64,000 nt of DNA, taken from NCBI GenBank assembly GCA_024275485.1, contig JAJRZA010000035.1, forward strand, positions 1 to 64,000, read 5' to 3'. Below the pieces are notes generated by a model that did no database searches, was not told the DNA's origin, and worked only from the letters and a program-made list of their open reading frames with translations. Below, in pieces: positions 46,490 to 55,456 of the stretch. The translations under genes were made by a program, and so were the position numbers. Within the stretch, counting starts at the first letter, position 1, and each line of letters starts with the position of its first letter. This DNA comes from Candidatus Krumholzibacteriota bacterium (GTDB taxonomy: Bacteria > Krumholzibacteriota > Krumholzibacteriia > LZORAL124-64-63).

Positions 46490-47364
46490 TACCGCAACAG
46501 GCGGACTCGTTCCGGTGGGTCATCATCATCCATACGGTTCATCAGGGCATTGATTTCAGCTCCCAGCAAAAAGAGAAATCCTGAAATATAGAGCCAAATC
46601 ATCAGGATAACGACAGTGGCCAGAGAGCCATATGTTTTGTTGTAGTGCCCAAAATTGACCAGAAAGAGCCGAAAACCATAAGATGCCAGCAGTAACAACA
46701 AAGTGGAGGTGATTGCACCGGGTAAAATCCATCTGAATTTTTGTTTGGCCTCGGGAGCCACATAATACAACACCAACAAGGCCACCAGGTTCAGCACAAA
46801 GGCCATGGGCAACCGCACACTGGTCCAAAAGGTGTTACTTTCGCTGGCCAGCCCCATCCATTCGAACACAACCTGGGTGATATCCGGTCCCACCAGAACA
46901 ATAGACATGGCGATAAGCCAAACTCCACTCAACCCCAAGGTCAAGAGGATCGCCAGGATTTTCTGTTCAATAATATTCCTTCGTGTGCGGATATTGTATG
47001 CCCGGTTAATGGTGGTGATCAGGGCTCCAACAGCCATGGACGCACCCCAAAGACCAGCCAGAAGACCAAAACTCAGCAATCCCTGATTGTGTTGCGGGAT
47101 CAGCTCCATGACTACTTCCGTGACATAATGAGCCGCCTCTATGGGCATTTGATCCTCGAGAGCGGCCAGCAGAAGTGGTTGCAACCTTTCCCCGAGTGGG
47201 AACATGCTGAGGAAACTGAGCAGGAAGATCATGAATGGAAAGAGACCCAGCATGGAATAAAAGGCGATCTGCGCCGCCATGCCCATGACGTCGTCGTATC
47301 CCATTTCTCTCTGGAGGCGCAGCAGGTAGTACCACGCGCGTCTGGCTTTGCGGGAAATGTCCAT
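46489..47364 (-). CDS. YihY/BrkB-family inner-membrane protein
   Basis: 291 residues with six predicted helices and the family blocks MAAQIAFYSMLGLFPFMIFL near the N-terminus, GLWGASMAVGALITTINRAY in the middle, and NKTYGSLATVVILMIWLYI with GFLFLLGAEINALM at the end. This is the YihY/virulence-factor-BrkB family, once misnamed RNase BN; its molecular role is not settled. It is transcribed from 47364 towards the damaged OsmC gene. Confidence 0.94.
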   Translation of the reverse strand: MDISRKARRAWYYLLRLQREMGYDDVMGMAAQIAFYSMLGLFPFMIFLLSFLSMFPLGERLQPLLLAALEDQMPIEAAHYVTEVVMELIPQHNQGLLSFGLLAGLWGASMAVGALITTINRAYNIRTRRNIIEQKILAILLTLGLSGVWLIAMSIVLVGPDITQVVFEWMGLASESNTFWTSVRLPMAFVLNLVALLVLYYVAPEAKQKFRWILPGAITSTLLLLLASYGFRLFLVNFGHYNKTYGSLATVVILMIWLYISGFLFLLGAEINALMNRMDDDDPPERVRLLR

Positions 47365-47496
47365 TATGGGAAAAGAATGCCCTCTCGACTCAAGAAAAGC
47401 AATAACAGATCACAGGTTCCCCTGAAGCTCCATCTGCCTTATTGTGAGGGGGTGAAATCAACTGATTCAATTACCTTTGTTTAACTTGGAGCAGCC

Positions 47497-50049
47497 ATGA
47501 CCAGAAGCCTCACCCTCCTTGCCGCATTGTTCTTTGTCCTCTCGACCGGGTCCTCTTCGGACGCAGTCGAACTCACCATCGACCAGGTTCTCATGCTGGA
47601 TGCGGTACCCTTGCAACTGCCTGTTTTCCACGATGCCGATCGGGCTGGAACCGACTTGGACAAACTTTTTCAGGCTGCACCCGCCATACCGGGAAAGTCC
47701 TGGCCCGGGGACGACCGCTGGGAACTCAACAGTGGAGAAGACGGCAGCTTCAAGCTCAAAGGGCTCGAATCCGGGGCCTCGATTCAATATCTGCTTTTTT
47801 ACGTGGAAAGTGATCACTGGCAAAAGGCCGACCTGATAATCACCTGCACCCGGCCGGTAGCAGTCGGTCTCGGATCGGAATTGTTGACCATGGGCGAAAA
47901 GGACGATGATGATCTGCAAAAAGGGGAGATGACCTTGCCCGCCGGAAAGCACCAGGTGGTAGTGAGGGTTCTGTTGGATTCAGAAAACGCCGAAATCACC
48001 CTGGCCGTCAATTGGCCTGATGACTCCGGTGAAGAAGGCCTGACCACCGGCACCAATCCTGAGCACCCAGTCACCATCCAAACAATTCTGAACGCGCCCC
48101 GGGTAGGCAGTGTTGCCATCTCCCCGGACGGCCGTTTCACCGTGCTGACTCTCAGCGAATACCGGGACGGCAAGAACCGCGACAACTGGCTGGAGATCCG
48201 TCGAACAGAAGACCTGCAGCTGGTTCAGTATCTGCGCGGCATGGGTTCACCCTCCGCCGTGGGCTGGCACCCCGGAAGCGGCAAGCAGACGGCCCTGACC
48301 TGGGAGACCAGCCACGACGACCACACCACAGTCTGGCACTTCAATCTGGAAACTGGCGAAACCCGCGCCGTACTGGAGCACGTGAAGGATTTGGGTCGCT
48401 GGGAATGGGCGCCCGATGGCAAGTCCATCATATATGAAATCAGTCGCAAACCGGAGCCGGACAGCCGCAAGGTCAAGCATGTGGAGCATCCGGCGGATCG
48501 CCAACCCTGGTGGCGGGGACGGTCTCACTTGATGCAGGCTTTTCTGACAGGAAACCTGCAGCGGCAGTTGACCGCAGGGCCCCTGAATCCCGACGGGTGG
48601 AAAATTTCCCCCGACAGCGAGAGCCTGATATTCTTCACCAGTGAAAACGACTGGGTGCATCGCCCATTTCGCATCAGCAAATTGTGGAGCCTGGACCTGG
48701 CAACCCTGACGGTTCGCGAATTGTTGAACGACCCCTGGGTGGGCAATGCGATTTTCAGTCCCGACGGCAAAACCCTGTGCCTGACCGGATCGCCATCTGC
48801 CTTTGACGGCTTGGGACGCAATCTTCCCGATGGCGTGCAGGCCAACGACTACGGCGGACAGCTGTATCTCATGGATCTGGACGATCTCAAGCCAAGACCC
48901 GTCAGCCTGGATTTTGTCCCCGACATCGCCGGCACCGAATGGTCCAGGGCCGATGGCATGATTTACGCCCGTTGCACCGATACCCAACACAGCAATATCT
49001 ATCGGTATGATCCTAAAAAAGATCAGTGGGCCAAAGTTGAAACCGGCGTCGAATACACCGATCAAATCACCTTGCCTGCTGAAGGACGATGGGCGGTGGC
49101 TCGCGGTACGAGCGCCAACCATCCGAATACGGTACAGGTGCTTGACCTGAAAAAGAACAAGGTCAAGAAAACCTACAATCCCGGCACCGAGCAATATGAG
49201 GGGTCGGGTATTGTATTCGGTGAGGTGAAAACCTGGGTGGCCGATTTGCCCAACGGTGAAAAGCTCGACGGTATGGTTTATTACCCGCCCAATTTTGATT
49301 TAACGCAAGAATACCCTCTGATTGTTTATTACTATGGCGGGACCAGCCCGGTGACCCGCGATTTTGGTGGTCGCTATCCCAAAAATGTGTGGGCTGGCCA
49401 AGGTTACGTCGTTTATGTGCCGAATCCCAGCGGCGCAACCGGCTATGGCCAGGAGATGGCCGCCCGTCATGTGAACGATTGGGGTAGGATCACCGCCGGT
49501 GAGGTCATTGAAAGCACCAAGGCTTTTCTTGCTGCCCATGAATTTGCCATGGCCGACAAAGTGGGTTGCATAGGCGCTTCCTATGGTGGGTTCCTGACCG
49601 AATACATCATCACCCAGACGGATATTTATGCGGCGGCGGTCAGTCATGCGGGCATCTCCAGCATCTCCAGTTACTGGGGCGAAGGCATGTGGGGATATGC
49701 TTACGGCACCCGAGCCTTGGCCAACAGTTATCCCTGGAACAACAAGGAATTGTATGTGGAGCAGAGTCCCTTGTTCCATGCCGACAAGATCACCACGCCG
49801 TTGCTGCTGGTGCACGGGGATTCTGATATCAACGTGCCGGTTGGAGAAAGCGACCAGTTGTTTACGGCCCTGAAAATTTTGGGTAGAGAGGTGGAGTATG
49901 TACAGATCCAGGGACAGGATCATCATATTCTGGATCATGAGCAACGCATTGTTTGGAATGATACTATTCTGGCGTTTTTCGCACGGCATCTGAAAGATCG
50001 GGCCGGATGGTGGAATGAGCTTTATCCCGAGGCGAAGGATTATCGTTGA
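47497..50049 (+). CDS. Secreted S9-family peptidase (DPP-IV/prolyl oligopeptidase-like)
   Basis: 850 residues with a signal peptide (SLTLLAALFFVLSTGSSSD). It has an extra N-terminal beta domain (about 25-180) before the propeller (VAISPDGRFTVLTLSEYRDG ...). The C-terminal hydrolase domain contains the Ser elbow in GCIGASYGGFLTEYI, the Asp in LLVHGDSDINVPVGES and the His in IQGQDHHILDHEQR. The N-terminal extension makes it longer than the S9 peptidase at 20050-22134, to which it is only distantly similar. It ends 11 nt before a convergent gene. Likely role: oligopeptide breakdown outside the cytoplasm. Confidence 0.92.
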   Translation: MTRSLTLLAALFFVLSTGSSSDAVELTIDQVLMLDAVPLQLPVFHDADRAGTDLDKLFQAAPAIPGKSWPGDDRWELNSGEDGSFKLKGLESGASIQYLLFYVESDHWQKADLIITCTRPVAVGLGSELLTMGEKDDDDLQKGEMTLPAGKHQVVVRVLLDSENAEITLAVNWPDDSGEEGLTTGTNPEHPVTIQTILNAPRVGSVAISPDGRFTVLTLSEYRDGKNRDNWLEIRRTEDLQLVQYLRGMGSPSAVGWHPGSGKQTALTWETSHDDHTTVWHFNLETGETRAVLEHVKDLGRWEWAPDGKSIIYEISRKPEPDSRKVKHVEHPADRQPWWRGRSHLMQAFLTGNLQRQLTAGPLNPDGWKISPDSESLIFFTSENDWVHRPFRISKLWSLDLATLTVRELLNDPWVGNAIFSPDGKTLCLTGSPSAFDGLGRNLPDGVQANDYGGQLYLMDLDDLKPRPVSLDFVPDIAGTEWSRADGMIYARCTDTQHSNIYRYDPKKDQWAKVETGVEYTDQITLPAEGRWAVARGTSANHPNTVQVLDLKKNKVKKTYNPGTEQYEGSGIVFGEVKTWVADLPNGEKLDGMVYYPPNFDLTQEYPLIVYYYGGTSPVTRDFGGRYPKNVWAGQGYVVYVPNPSGATGYGQEMAARHVNDWGRITAGEVIESTKAFLAAHEFAMADKVGCIGASYGGFLTEYIITQTDIYAAAVSHAGISSISSYWGEGMWGYAYGTRALANSYPWNNKELYVEQSPLFHADKITTPLLLVHGDSDINVPVGESDQLFTALKILGREVEYVQIQGQDHHILDHEQRIVWNDTILAFFARHLKDRAGWWNELYPEAKDYR

Positions 50050-50060
50050 TAATATTGAGC

Positions 50061-50840
50061 CTATTGCCCCCTGCGCTGCCAAGGAATTGCTTGCTGTGCA
50101 AGAAAACCCCGGGGAAATTTCGACAGCCCCGGGAAACCGATGGTGGTGGGTTGCTCCTCACCCTCAGGCATATAAGCCGTGCCGAAGAGCCAATCCCATA
50201 GACTCAAATTGATGCCGAAGTTGCAGCCATGACTCCCATGCAACTCCTTATCATGATGCCATATGTGCATGGTGGGGTGGTTCAGCAGATAGCGCAGCGG
50301 CCCCAGAGAAATCCGAAGGTTGGCATGGTTGAAATGCCCCATGATTGTCGAAAAAACCGCCAGCCAGGCCAGCACTTCCCAATGAAACCCAAGCAACAAC
50401 AGCGGCACGTATTGAATGGTCCGGTAAACGACGATTTCAACCCAGTGAAACCGCATGCTGCCTATCCAATCCATCTCGCTGATGGAATGGTGAACCCGGT
50501 GAACGCTCCAAAGTGCAGGCACCCGGTGCAGCATCACGTGGATGCTCCACTGGATAAAATCCAAAAGAAAAAATGCCAACAGGAATTGCCCCCAGATGGG
50601 CCAGGAGGCCACGTGGGCTTTGCCCAGCACGGGGATCAGAACCGAGTCCAATGAAGGGGTGACGCGCCCAGCTATGGGAGCCAGCAACAAAGCGAGAAAA
50701 TGACCGTTGAATACCAGGAAAACCAGATCCGTGATCAGCCCACTTCGCAGTTGTCGCTGACTGCGCCATGGCCAGGCAAACTCAAGGGCGGCAAAGACCA
50801 GCGAGATTATTCCGAGCATCATCCAGTAGGGCATTGTCAT
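50061..50840 (-). CDS. Sterol desaturase/fatty acid hydroxylase family protein
   Basis: About 259 residues, an integral-membrane di-iron enzyme. Three histidine clusters mark the family: HVMLHR, HRVHHS and HIWHHD, plus HFNHAN and the C-terminal NFGINLSLWDWLFGTAY typical of the superfamily. It would hydroxylate or desaturate a lipid (sterol, carotenoid, fatty acid or sphingoid type unknown). The start at 50840 is chosen because the hydrophobic domain begins there (ATG ACA ATG CCC); the longer frame to 50897 has no ribosome site. It is separated by 60 nt from the SDR gene upstream. Confidence 0.92.
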   Translation of the reverse strand: MTMPYWMMLGIISLVFAALEFAWPWRSQRQLRSGLITDLVFLVFNGHFLALLLAPIAGRVTPSLDSVLIPVLGKAHVASWPIWGQFLLAFFLLDFIQWSIHVMLHRVPALWSVHRVHHSISEMDWIGSMRFHWVEIVVYRTIQYVPLLLLGFHWEVLAWLAVFSTIMGHFNHANLRISLGPLRYLLNHPTMHIWHHDKELHGSHGCNFGINLSLWDWLFGTAYMPEGEEQPTTIGFPGLSKFPRGFLAQQAIPWQRRGQ

Positions 50841-50900
50841 GGGTGTCGTCGATTCCTTTGGTATGATGCGGTGTCCAGCAGTCGGGCCCTGCCTCATGGA

Positions 50901-51689
50901 TCAACATTTCAGGTTCTGCCCACCATCCAGATTCAGGATCTGGCCGGTCATCGCTTCGTTGCCCAGCAAAAAAAGCATTGCCGAACAAACTTCTTCAGGG
51001 GTCACGAAGCGCCCGATGGGGATTTCTTCCCTGGTGGTGCGTTTGTAGTCGCCGGAACTCGGGCTCGGAGGCAAAACAGCCCCGAGGGCCAGTTCGTTGA
51101 CTCTCAAACGCGGGGCCAGGGCGAGGGCCAGGTTCCGGGTCAAGCCATGCAACCCCCACTTGCTCATGTTATAGGCAAAATTTTCAGAAGCCGCTCTCAG
51201 GGAGCGGAAGTCGTTCAGATTGATCACGTCGCCGCGATCCTCTTCACCCAAAACCTTGCAAAGCGTCTGGGCCATGATGAAGGGAGCCCGCAGGTTCACA
51301 TTCTGGAAATCATCCCAGGTGTTGGCCGAAGTTTTCTGGGCCGAACCCTGGCCAAACTGGGACGCGTTGTTGACCAATATATCCAGGGGTTTGTCCATGG
51401 CTTCGGCGGCACGGTAGATCAAATCCTCAGCTATGAAGGAATCCATAAGGTCAGCCTGAAGCAGGGCAACTCTTACACCCCTGCTTTTCAATTCATCTGC
51501 GGTGGCGTGGGCTTCGAATTCCGATTGGTTGTAGTGCAGGACGATATCAGCGCCCTGTTCAGCCAGGGCCCGGGCGAGATGACGACCCATGCGCCGAGCG
51601 CCCCCGGTCACCAGAGCCGTCCGGCCGATCAGAAAGCCTGGAGACGGCCATACTTTTTTCACACGGTTTTCAATTTTTTCGACAACCAT
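50901..51689 (-). CDS. Short-chain dehydrogenase/reductase, pteridine-reductase-like
   Basis: 262 residues, Rossmann-fold NAD(P)-dependent oxidoreductase. The cofactor motif TGGARRMGRHLARALAEQG resembles that of FolM/pteridine reductases (TGGARRIG), where the Arg pair favours NADPH. Further landmarks are DILVNNASQFG, YNMSKWGLHGL (catalytic Tyr and Lys) and the C-terminal AMTGQILNLDGGQNL. The Ser of the triad is not obvious: the strand reads GDVINLNDFRS. A role in tetrahydrofolate/monapterin reduction or another small carbonyl substrate is possible. It may be co-transcribed with the desaturase-family and Smr genes. Confidence 0.87.
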   Translation of the reverse strand: MVVEKIENRVKKVWPSPGFLIGRTALVTGGARRMGRHLARALAEQGADIVLHYNQSEFEAHATADELKSRGVRVALLQADLMDSFIAEDLIYRAAEAMDKPLDILVNNASQFGQGSAQKTSANTWDDFQNVNLRAPFIMAQTLCKVLGEEDRGDVINLNDFRSLRAASENFAYNMSKWGLHGLTRNLALALAPRLRVNELALGAVLPPSPSSGDYKRTTREEIPIGRFVTPEEVCSAMLFLLGNEAMTGQILNLDGGQNLKC

Positions 51690-51707
51690 ATTTTTCTCCG
51701 GATTTTT

Positions 51708-52127
51708 TCAGGCTTTTTTCAGGCTTTCCCAGTTCAAGACCACAACAATGGCACCAGACCCACCCCAATGAGCCGGGGCCTCCCGCCAACTCGAAACCAA
51801 GTCAGGATTGCCGTCGCACCATTGGCGGGTCAGTGGTCCCAGCACTGAAATACCCATGGCCGAATTCTGTCCTTTGCCGTGAACCACCAAGACCTCACCC
51901 ACTCCCTGCCGGGCATAGGCACGCAGTTGTACAGCCAGACGATCAAGGGCCTCCTCGGCGGAGATTTTTCTCAAATGTATCGTTGGAGGGGCTTCGGGTC
52001 CACGCGATGGCCGCCGTTTTTCGGGAAGTTCCTCCACCGCCTCGTAGCGAATGGATCGGCGCATTCCCCGACGCGGAGTACTCCCGTTGGATTCTTTCTT
52101 TGGCTTTTTTCCCCGCTTGCTGCCCAT
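51708..52127 (-). CDS. Smr-domain protein
   Basis: About 139 residues. The N-terminal 50 residues are basic and low in complexity (GSKRGKKPKKESNGSTPRRG). The Smr domain follows: TIHLRKISAEEALDRLAVQL, then VLVVHGKGQNSAMG and HWGGSGAIVVVLN. Stand-alone Smr proteins are nucleic-acid nicking enzymes or ribosome-collision factors like the domain in MutS2; which role applies here is unknown. The ATG at 52127 with AGGGG upstream is preferred over a GTG at 52136. Confidence 0.9.
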   Translation of the reverse strand: MGSKRGKKPKKESNGSTPRRGMRRSIRYEAVEELPEKRRPSRGPEAPPTIHLRKISAEEALDRLAVQLRAYARQGVGEVLVVHGKGQNSAMGISVLGPLTRQWCDGNPDLVSSWREAPAHWGGSGAIVVVLNWESLKKA

Positions 52128-52271
52128 GTCCTGCACCCCTGGTTCGTCAATAGATACCGACAGGGATATTATACCCTTTCAGTCAGGAATGACCAAATTT
52201 CGCTTTTTGTTTTCTTGAAAAGTCATGATATGACACAAGTCTATCCTGCCAGACAGGCAGTTCGCTGAACG

Positions 52272-53393
52272 TCAAACGTTATTGTACTTCGTACCCTGTT
52301 TGCCCGGAGTTTTGAAATTCTGCCGCAAATCCGCTCTCAACGCTTTCGCCAGTCCGATAACTTTCCGTCCCATCAACCACCACAACACCAAAATCCCAAC
52401 CCCGAGAACCTTCCAAGCCACCAGCCGCCATTGTTCCGGAGCAACTGCCGTCATGCGACTTGCCCAGGTCAACGGCAGGAACAGGGAAACCAGTAGCAGA
52501 AAGACTAAATTCAACACCCGGTGCACCAACAAGACCCCCATGCGAAATCGATCTATCGGCTCTTCCAAAGGCCGGCTCAAATCCTTGAGACCAAGCGCAT
52601 CGCACAGCGCCCAATAACCATCAGCCCTGATGAATGGGATCAGACTCCAGCCAACAGCCAACCAGGTCATCTTTGCCGCCAGCAACATTGACGGGGCCAA
52701 ACCCTTCAACACGGCAGCTCCCATGACCAAAATACCACCATAGGCTGCCTGAACCGCCACCCCAGCTAGATCAACCCTCAGTTTGCCACCAGTGGTCAAC
52801 ATTGAAATGGCCGAGACATCGTTGTGCAGCACCGGAATAACAAACAACATTCCCCCACCAATCCCACCGGCGGGATATCCCTGGGCCGAGAGCGCCGCGG
52901 CGTGGCCCAGTTCATGCAGTATGGCCCCCATGAAGAACAATACGAAAGCCGGAAGCCAGTGGACGCTTTCCGAGGATGGCATCTCTGTCACGGTGTCCAG
53001 CAGCAAGGGCCCGGCCAGGCCGGGGATAATCAACATTACCAGACCCCATTTTTTGGTCCAAAACTCCAGAGGCCGGGCCAAAACACTGGTCCAGTGAGGT
53101 GAGATCAGGGGGATGCGCCACCAAAGGGCCCGCCCGGCCTGGCGCGAGGATTGCAAATCCCGAACCTCGACCAGGCGGTCGGCCATCTGATTGATTTGAG
53201 CTTCGCTCCAACCGGATTTGTCGGCCTCGTTTCCCCGTCGCAAACATTCCAGCACTTCATGTTTCCCAGGGCATTCGCCATTCAGGGGCCTCAGCCATCT
53301 GGCCGGAATGGGCGACATGACCAATCGCTGCACTCCGGTGTTGATGACCCACTGCCCCGTTGGATGGGACAGGACTTGCCACTTCGGCCTCAT
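52272..53393 (-). CDS. M50 metalloprotease with PqqD-like N-terminal domain (RiPP-like locus)
   Basis: About 373 residues. The first 85 residues look like a PqqD/RRE winged helix (WVINTGVQRLVMSPIPARWL, then a helical part ending DRLVEVRDLQSS). The rest is a site-2-type membrane protease with several helices, the zinc motif ILHELGHAAAL and the second metal site IPFIRADGYWALCDALGL. Such peptide zinc metalloproteases occur in RiPP loci, where the N-terminal part recognises a leader. Its ATG lies one base after the acyltransferase stop (TGAGATG), so the two are coupled. It is the last gene of the minus-strand locus with the two precursor-like peptides. Confidence 0.82.
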   Translation of the reverse strand: MRPKWQVLSHPTGQWVINTGVQRLVMSPIPARWLRPLNGECPGKHEVLECLRRGNEADKSGWSEAQINQMADRLVEVRDLQSSRQAGRALWWRIPLISPHWTSVLARPLEFWTKKWGLVMLIIPGLAGPLLLDTVTEMPSSESVHWLPAFVLFFMGAILHELGHAAALSAQGYPAGGIGGGMLFVIPVLHNDVSAISMLTTGGKLRVDLAGVAVQAAYGGILVMGAAVLKGLAPSMLLAAKMTWLAVGWSLIPFIRADGYWALCDALGLKDLSRPLEEPIDRFRMGVLLVHRVLNLVFLLLVSLFLPLTWASRMTAVAPEQWRLVAWKVLGVGILVLWWLMGRKVIGLAKALRADLRQNFKTPGKQGTKYNNV

Positions 53394-53394
53394 C

Positions 53395-54576
53395 TCACCC
53401 GCCCAATCGTGCGATTCCCAGCAAACACAGCCGCAAGGCATGAAACTTCACCCAGTGGATGCCGTGCTCCTCGCTCAGTTTTTGCAGGGTGGGTTGGCTA
53501 TCCCGCAAAGACTGGAGATCCTGGTCCCGCAGTCCTTCAGCCGGATAAAAACGGTCCTCCGTCAGGTCGACCAGGACATCACCCGGCCACACCTCCACAC
53601 TCCTGTCCAGAAGCAGGCGAACCGAGTTTGCAGAGCGTTCCAGACAAATATTGAAGGCATGGATGAAATCCTCCCTCAGACCCGTCGGCACCCGGATTCC
53701 CTGATCCATTCCTGGAGAAAAACAGGCACTCGCCTGGCGCAGCATGATCCAGTATTGCCACTGTTCAGGACGGGCCATGACTTCGCTGAAGATCCAGTCG
53801 TAAAGCAAACGTGTCACCTGCCTGGGGTCATCTTTGCGCGACCAGCGTTGACTCGGCTGTTTCTCCCAAACCACCTTGCCATCGTCGGACCAGTGAAGGG
53901 CCACCGGATGGACCGGGCATTGCAGGCGGCAGATCAATCGTGCCAGACCGGTGCGGACCCGAATGTCCCGACCGGGCAGGTTATAGGTCATGCCGTTCTT
54001 GCGGGTGCCGTCCATACCGTCGGTTCCGCTGTTGCCGTCCAGATAAACCAGCACCGGGCGTTCATCCTTGATCACTTTGAAGAGACGGCGCACAAAGCCC
54101 GGTTCCCCCACAGTGATCCACTCCACCAGGCCGCGGTGGCCTAAACGCTTCTTCAACTTGGCGGTTGATTCGAGGAAGTTGTCCTTTGCCGATGGATTGA
54201 GGAGGATCACCGGATCGAGGCCGGCGGCCAGGTAGGGTTCCGCCAAAAGATTGTAGGGACCCTGATGAAATGAAATCACCAGGCCCGACCTCATATCCGA
54301 ATGTTCCTTCAGAAATCTGCGGCCGGGGGCCAGAATTCTCTGGTCCCCCATCCACAGTCCGGCAAGAGCCTCCCGTTCTCTTGCCAGCAACTTTTCATGT
54401 TCGTCCTTGAGTTGCAAAAGATCGTCCCATTCGGCCTCTGGCCAAATGGTCCGCAATGTCCACAAATCCCAGACTGCCGATGGATTCTGTGCGAGAGCCT
54501 CAACCCGCCGGTCGGGTCCGAAACTCCTCGGAGTTCCCGACCGCGACGGGCGGAGGTTGGCATTGCCCACAATCAC
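53395..54576 (-). CDS. LpxL-like (LABLAT) acyltransferase in RiPP-like locus
   Basis: About 393 residues. Its central part resembles lysophospholipid/lipid-A-type acyltransferases: LVISFHQGPYNLLAEPYLAA, where the His of the HX4-type site is in SFHQGPYN, and VLVYLDGNSGTDGMDG followed by LPGRDIRVRTGLARLI and PVHPVALHWSDDG. The GTG at 54576 overlaps the precursor stop (GTGA) and has GGTGGAGG 6 nt upstream, so translation is coupled to the peptide. No signal or transmembrane anchor is visible. It may acylate the peptide products, but an undetected lipid role is also possible. The N-terminal 60 and C-terminal 120 residues are unlike LpxL. Confidence 0.7.
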   Translation of the reverse strand: MIVGNANLRPSRSGTPRSFGPDRRVEALAQNPSAVWDLWTLRTIWPEAEWDDLLQLKDEHEKLLAREREALAGLWMGDQRILAPGRRFLKEHSDMRSGLVISFHQGPYNLLAEPYLAAGLDPVILLNPSAKDNFLESTAKLKKRLGHRGLVEWITVGEPGFVRRLFKVIKDERPVLVYLDGNSGTDGMDGTRKNGMTYNLPGRDIRVRTGLARLICRLQCPVHPVALHWSDDGKVVWEKQPSQRWSRKDDPRQVTRLLYDWIFSEVMARPEQWQYWIMLRQASACFSPGMDQGIRVPTGLREDFIHAFNICLERSANSVRLLLDRSVEVWPGDVLVDLTEDRFYPAEGLRDQDLQSLRDSQPTLQKLSEEHGIHWVKFHALRLCLLGIARLGG

Positions 54577-54815
54577 TCGCATCCTCCACCCATATCGTCG
54601 GTGTCAAGGGAGTCGTCAATTTGAAGGTCATTGCCGCTGCACTTGTCGTTGCAGCAGTTCTCGATTTCAATAAATGCGGAATTGCTTTCCTGACCATGGC
54701 CACCAGGTACCAGGCTGCTCACTTCCAGACGTTCTTCCAGTTGTTGGATATCCAGGGGCGCCAAAGTCGAGTCCAGATTGTTTGTCGGCGCAGGTTTGAT
54801 GTTTTTCTTTTCCAT
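54573..54815 (-). CDS. RiPP-like precursor peptide A
   Basis: 80 residues with a strong AAGGAGG site 7 nt before the ATG. It is paralogous to precursor B: LDIQQLEERLEVSSLVPGG aligns with LNIQQVEERLEMSALLVGG, and NCCNDKC with VCSNDKC. The first 40 residues are leader-like and helical, ending in a Gly-Gly; the remainder is rich in Asp, Ser, Asn and contains Cys54, Cys55, Cys59 and Cys79. It overlaps the acyltransferase start. There is no signal peptide. The precursor role is inferred from size, paralogy and context. Confidence 0.75.
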   Translation of the reverse strand: MEKKNIKPAPTNNLDSTLAPLDIQQLEERLEVSSLVPGGHGQESNSAFIEIENCCNDKCSGNDLQIDDSLDTDDMGGGCE

Positions 54816-55195
54816 TTGTTTCCTCCTTGAAACATTTCATGGTTTGGGGGGGCAATTGGACTTTGGCAAGATGGATGCCGGATGGCGGGTCCCCTGCAAC
54901 ATGCTACAAAAAAACACGTTACACAAAACAGACCCCATTTTGTGAATATGAACCGACACCCCTGATTGACGGTGGGGACCCGAGGCGTTGGACTTGGGCG
55001 ACATCAGGATTTTTGGGGATAGGTATTCAGGCCGGCTGGAAAATTTTGTTGAATATTCTGTGGCGAGGGTTTGAAAGGGGTCCAATTCGAAAACTGAAAA
55101 CCCGCCGGCGGGGACCGAAACTTTGCCAAGTCCCGATCCACCGCCGGCGGGTGAAACCGTGGTTCCTCAACATTCGAGTCAAATCACCCGAATCA
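54816..55195. other. 380-nt region between the two precursor-like genes
   Basis: No convincing coding sequence on either strand. On the minus strand it holds the 3' end of the precursor B transcript with a terminator-like hairpin (55096-55152) and then about 280 nt of more AT-rich leader before precursor A, presumably with that gene's promoter. No promoter could be assigned with confidence. Confidence 0.6.
55096..55152 (-). terminator. Terminator-like nested hairpin after precursor B
   Basis: Arms 55152-55141 and 55111-55100 on the minus strand are 12-bp reverse complements, each itself the palindrome CCCGCCGGCGGG or close to it. An inner GGGAC/GTCCC stem lies inside, and the structure is followed by TTTTCAGTTTT. 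It lies about 45 nt after the precursor B stop. Confidence 0.65.
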
Positions 55196-55456
55196 CTACT
55201 CCCCGGATCCATCCGGCAAATCATCCTGAACCTCAACCATCGGCCGAGTAAAATCGAGGTTGTTACACTTGTCATTGCTGCAAACTCCAGCCTCATCAAA
55301 ACCCCCATTGTAGACATGGGAACCACCACCAACCAAAAGAGCACTCATCTCCAACCGTTCCTCCACCTGTTGGATATTCAGCTGGACCAGGCTGTCGGCC
55401 AGTTTGCGTGCCTGGGTGGATTTCCTGATTTTCTTTTTAAGCTTTTTCTTCTTCAT
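55196..55456 (-). CDS. RiPP-like precursor peptide B
   Basis: 86 residues from an ATG with AGGAG upstream; the frame open further upstream to 55666 is not plausible coding. A very basic start (MKKKKLKKKIRKSTQARK) precedes the leader-like helix LNIQQVEERLEMSALLVGGG shared with precursor A. The tail has Cys59 and Cys64 (C-S-N-D-K-C) and ends in acidic/Gly residues (DDLPDGSGE). It is separated from precursor A by a terminator-like hairpin, so it may be expressed at a different level. No signal peptide. Confidence 0.75.
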   Translation of the reverse strand: MKKKKLKKKIRKSTQARKLADSLVQLNIQQVEERLEMSALLVGGGSHVYNGGFDEAGVCSNDKCNNLDFTRPMVEVQDDLPDGSGE

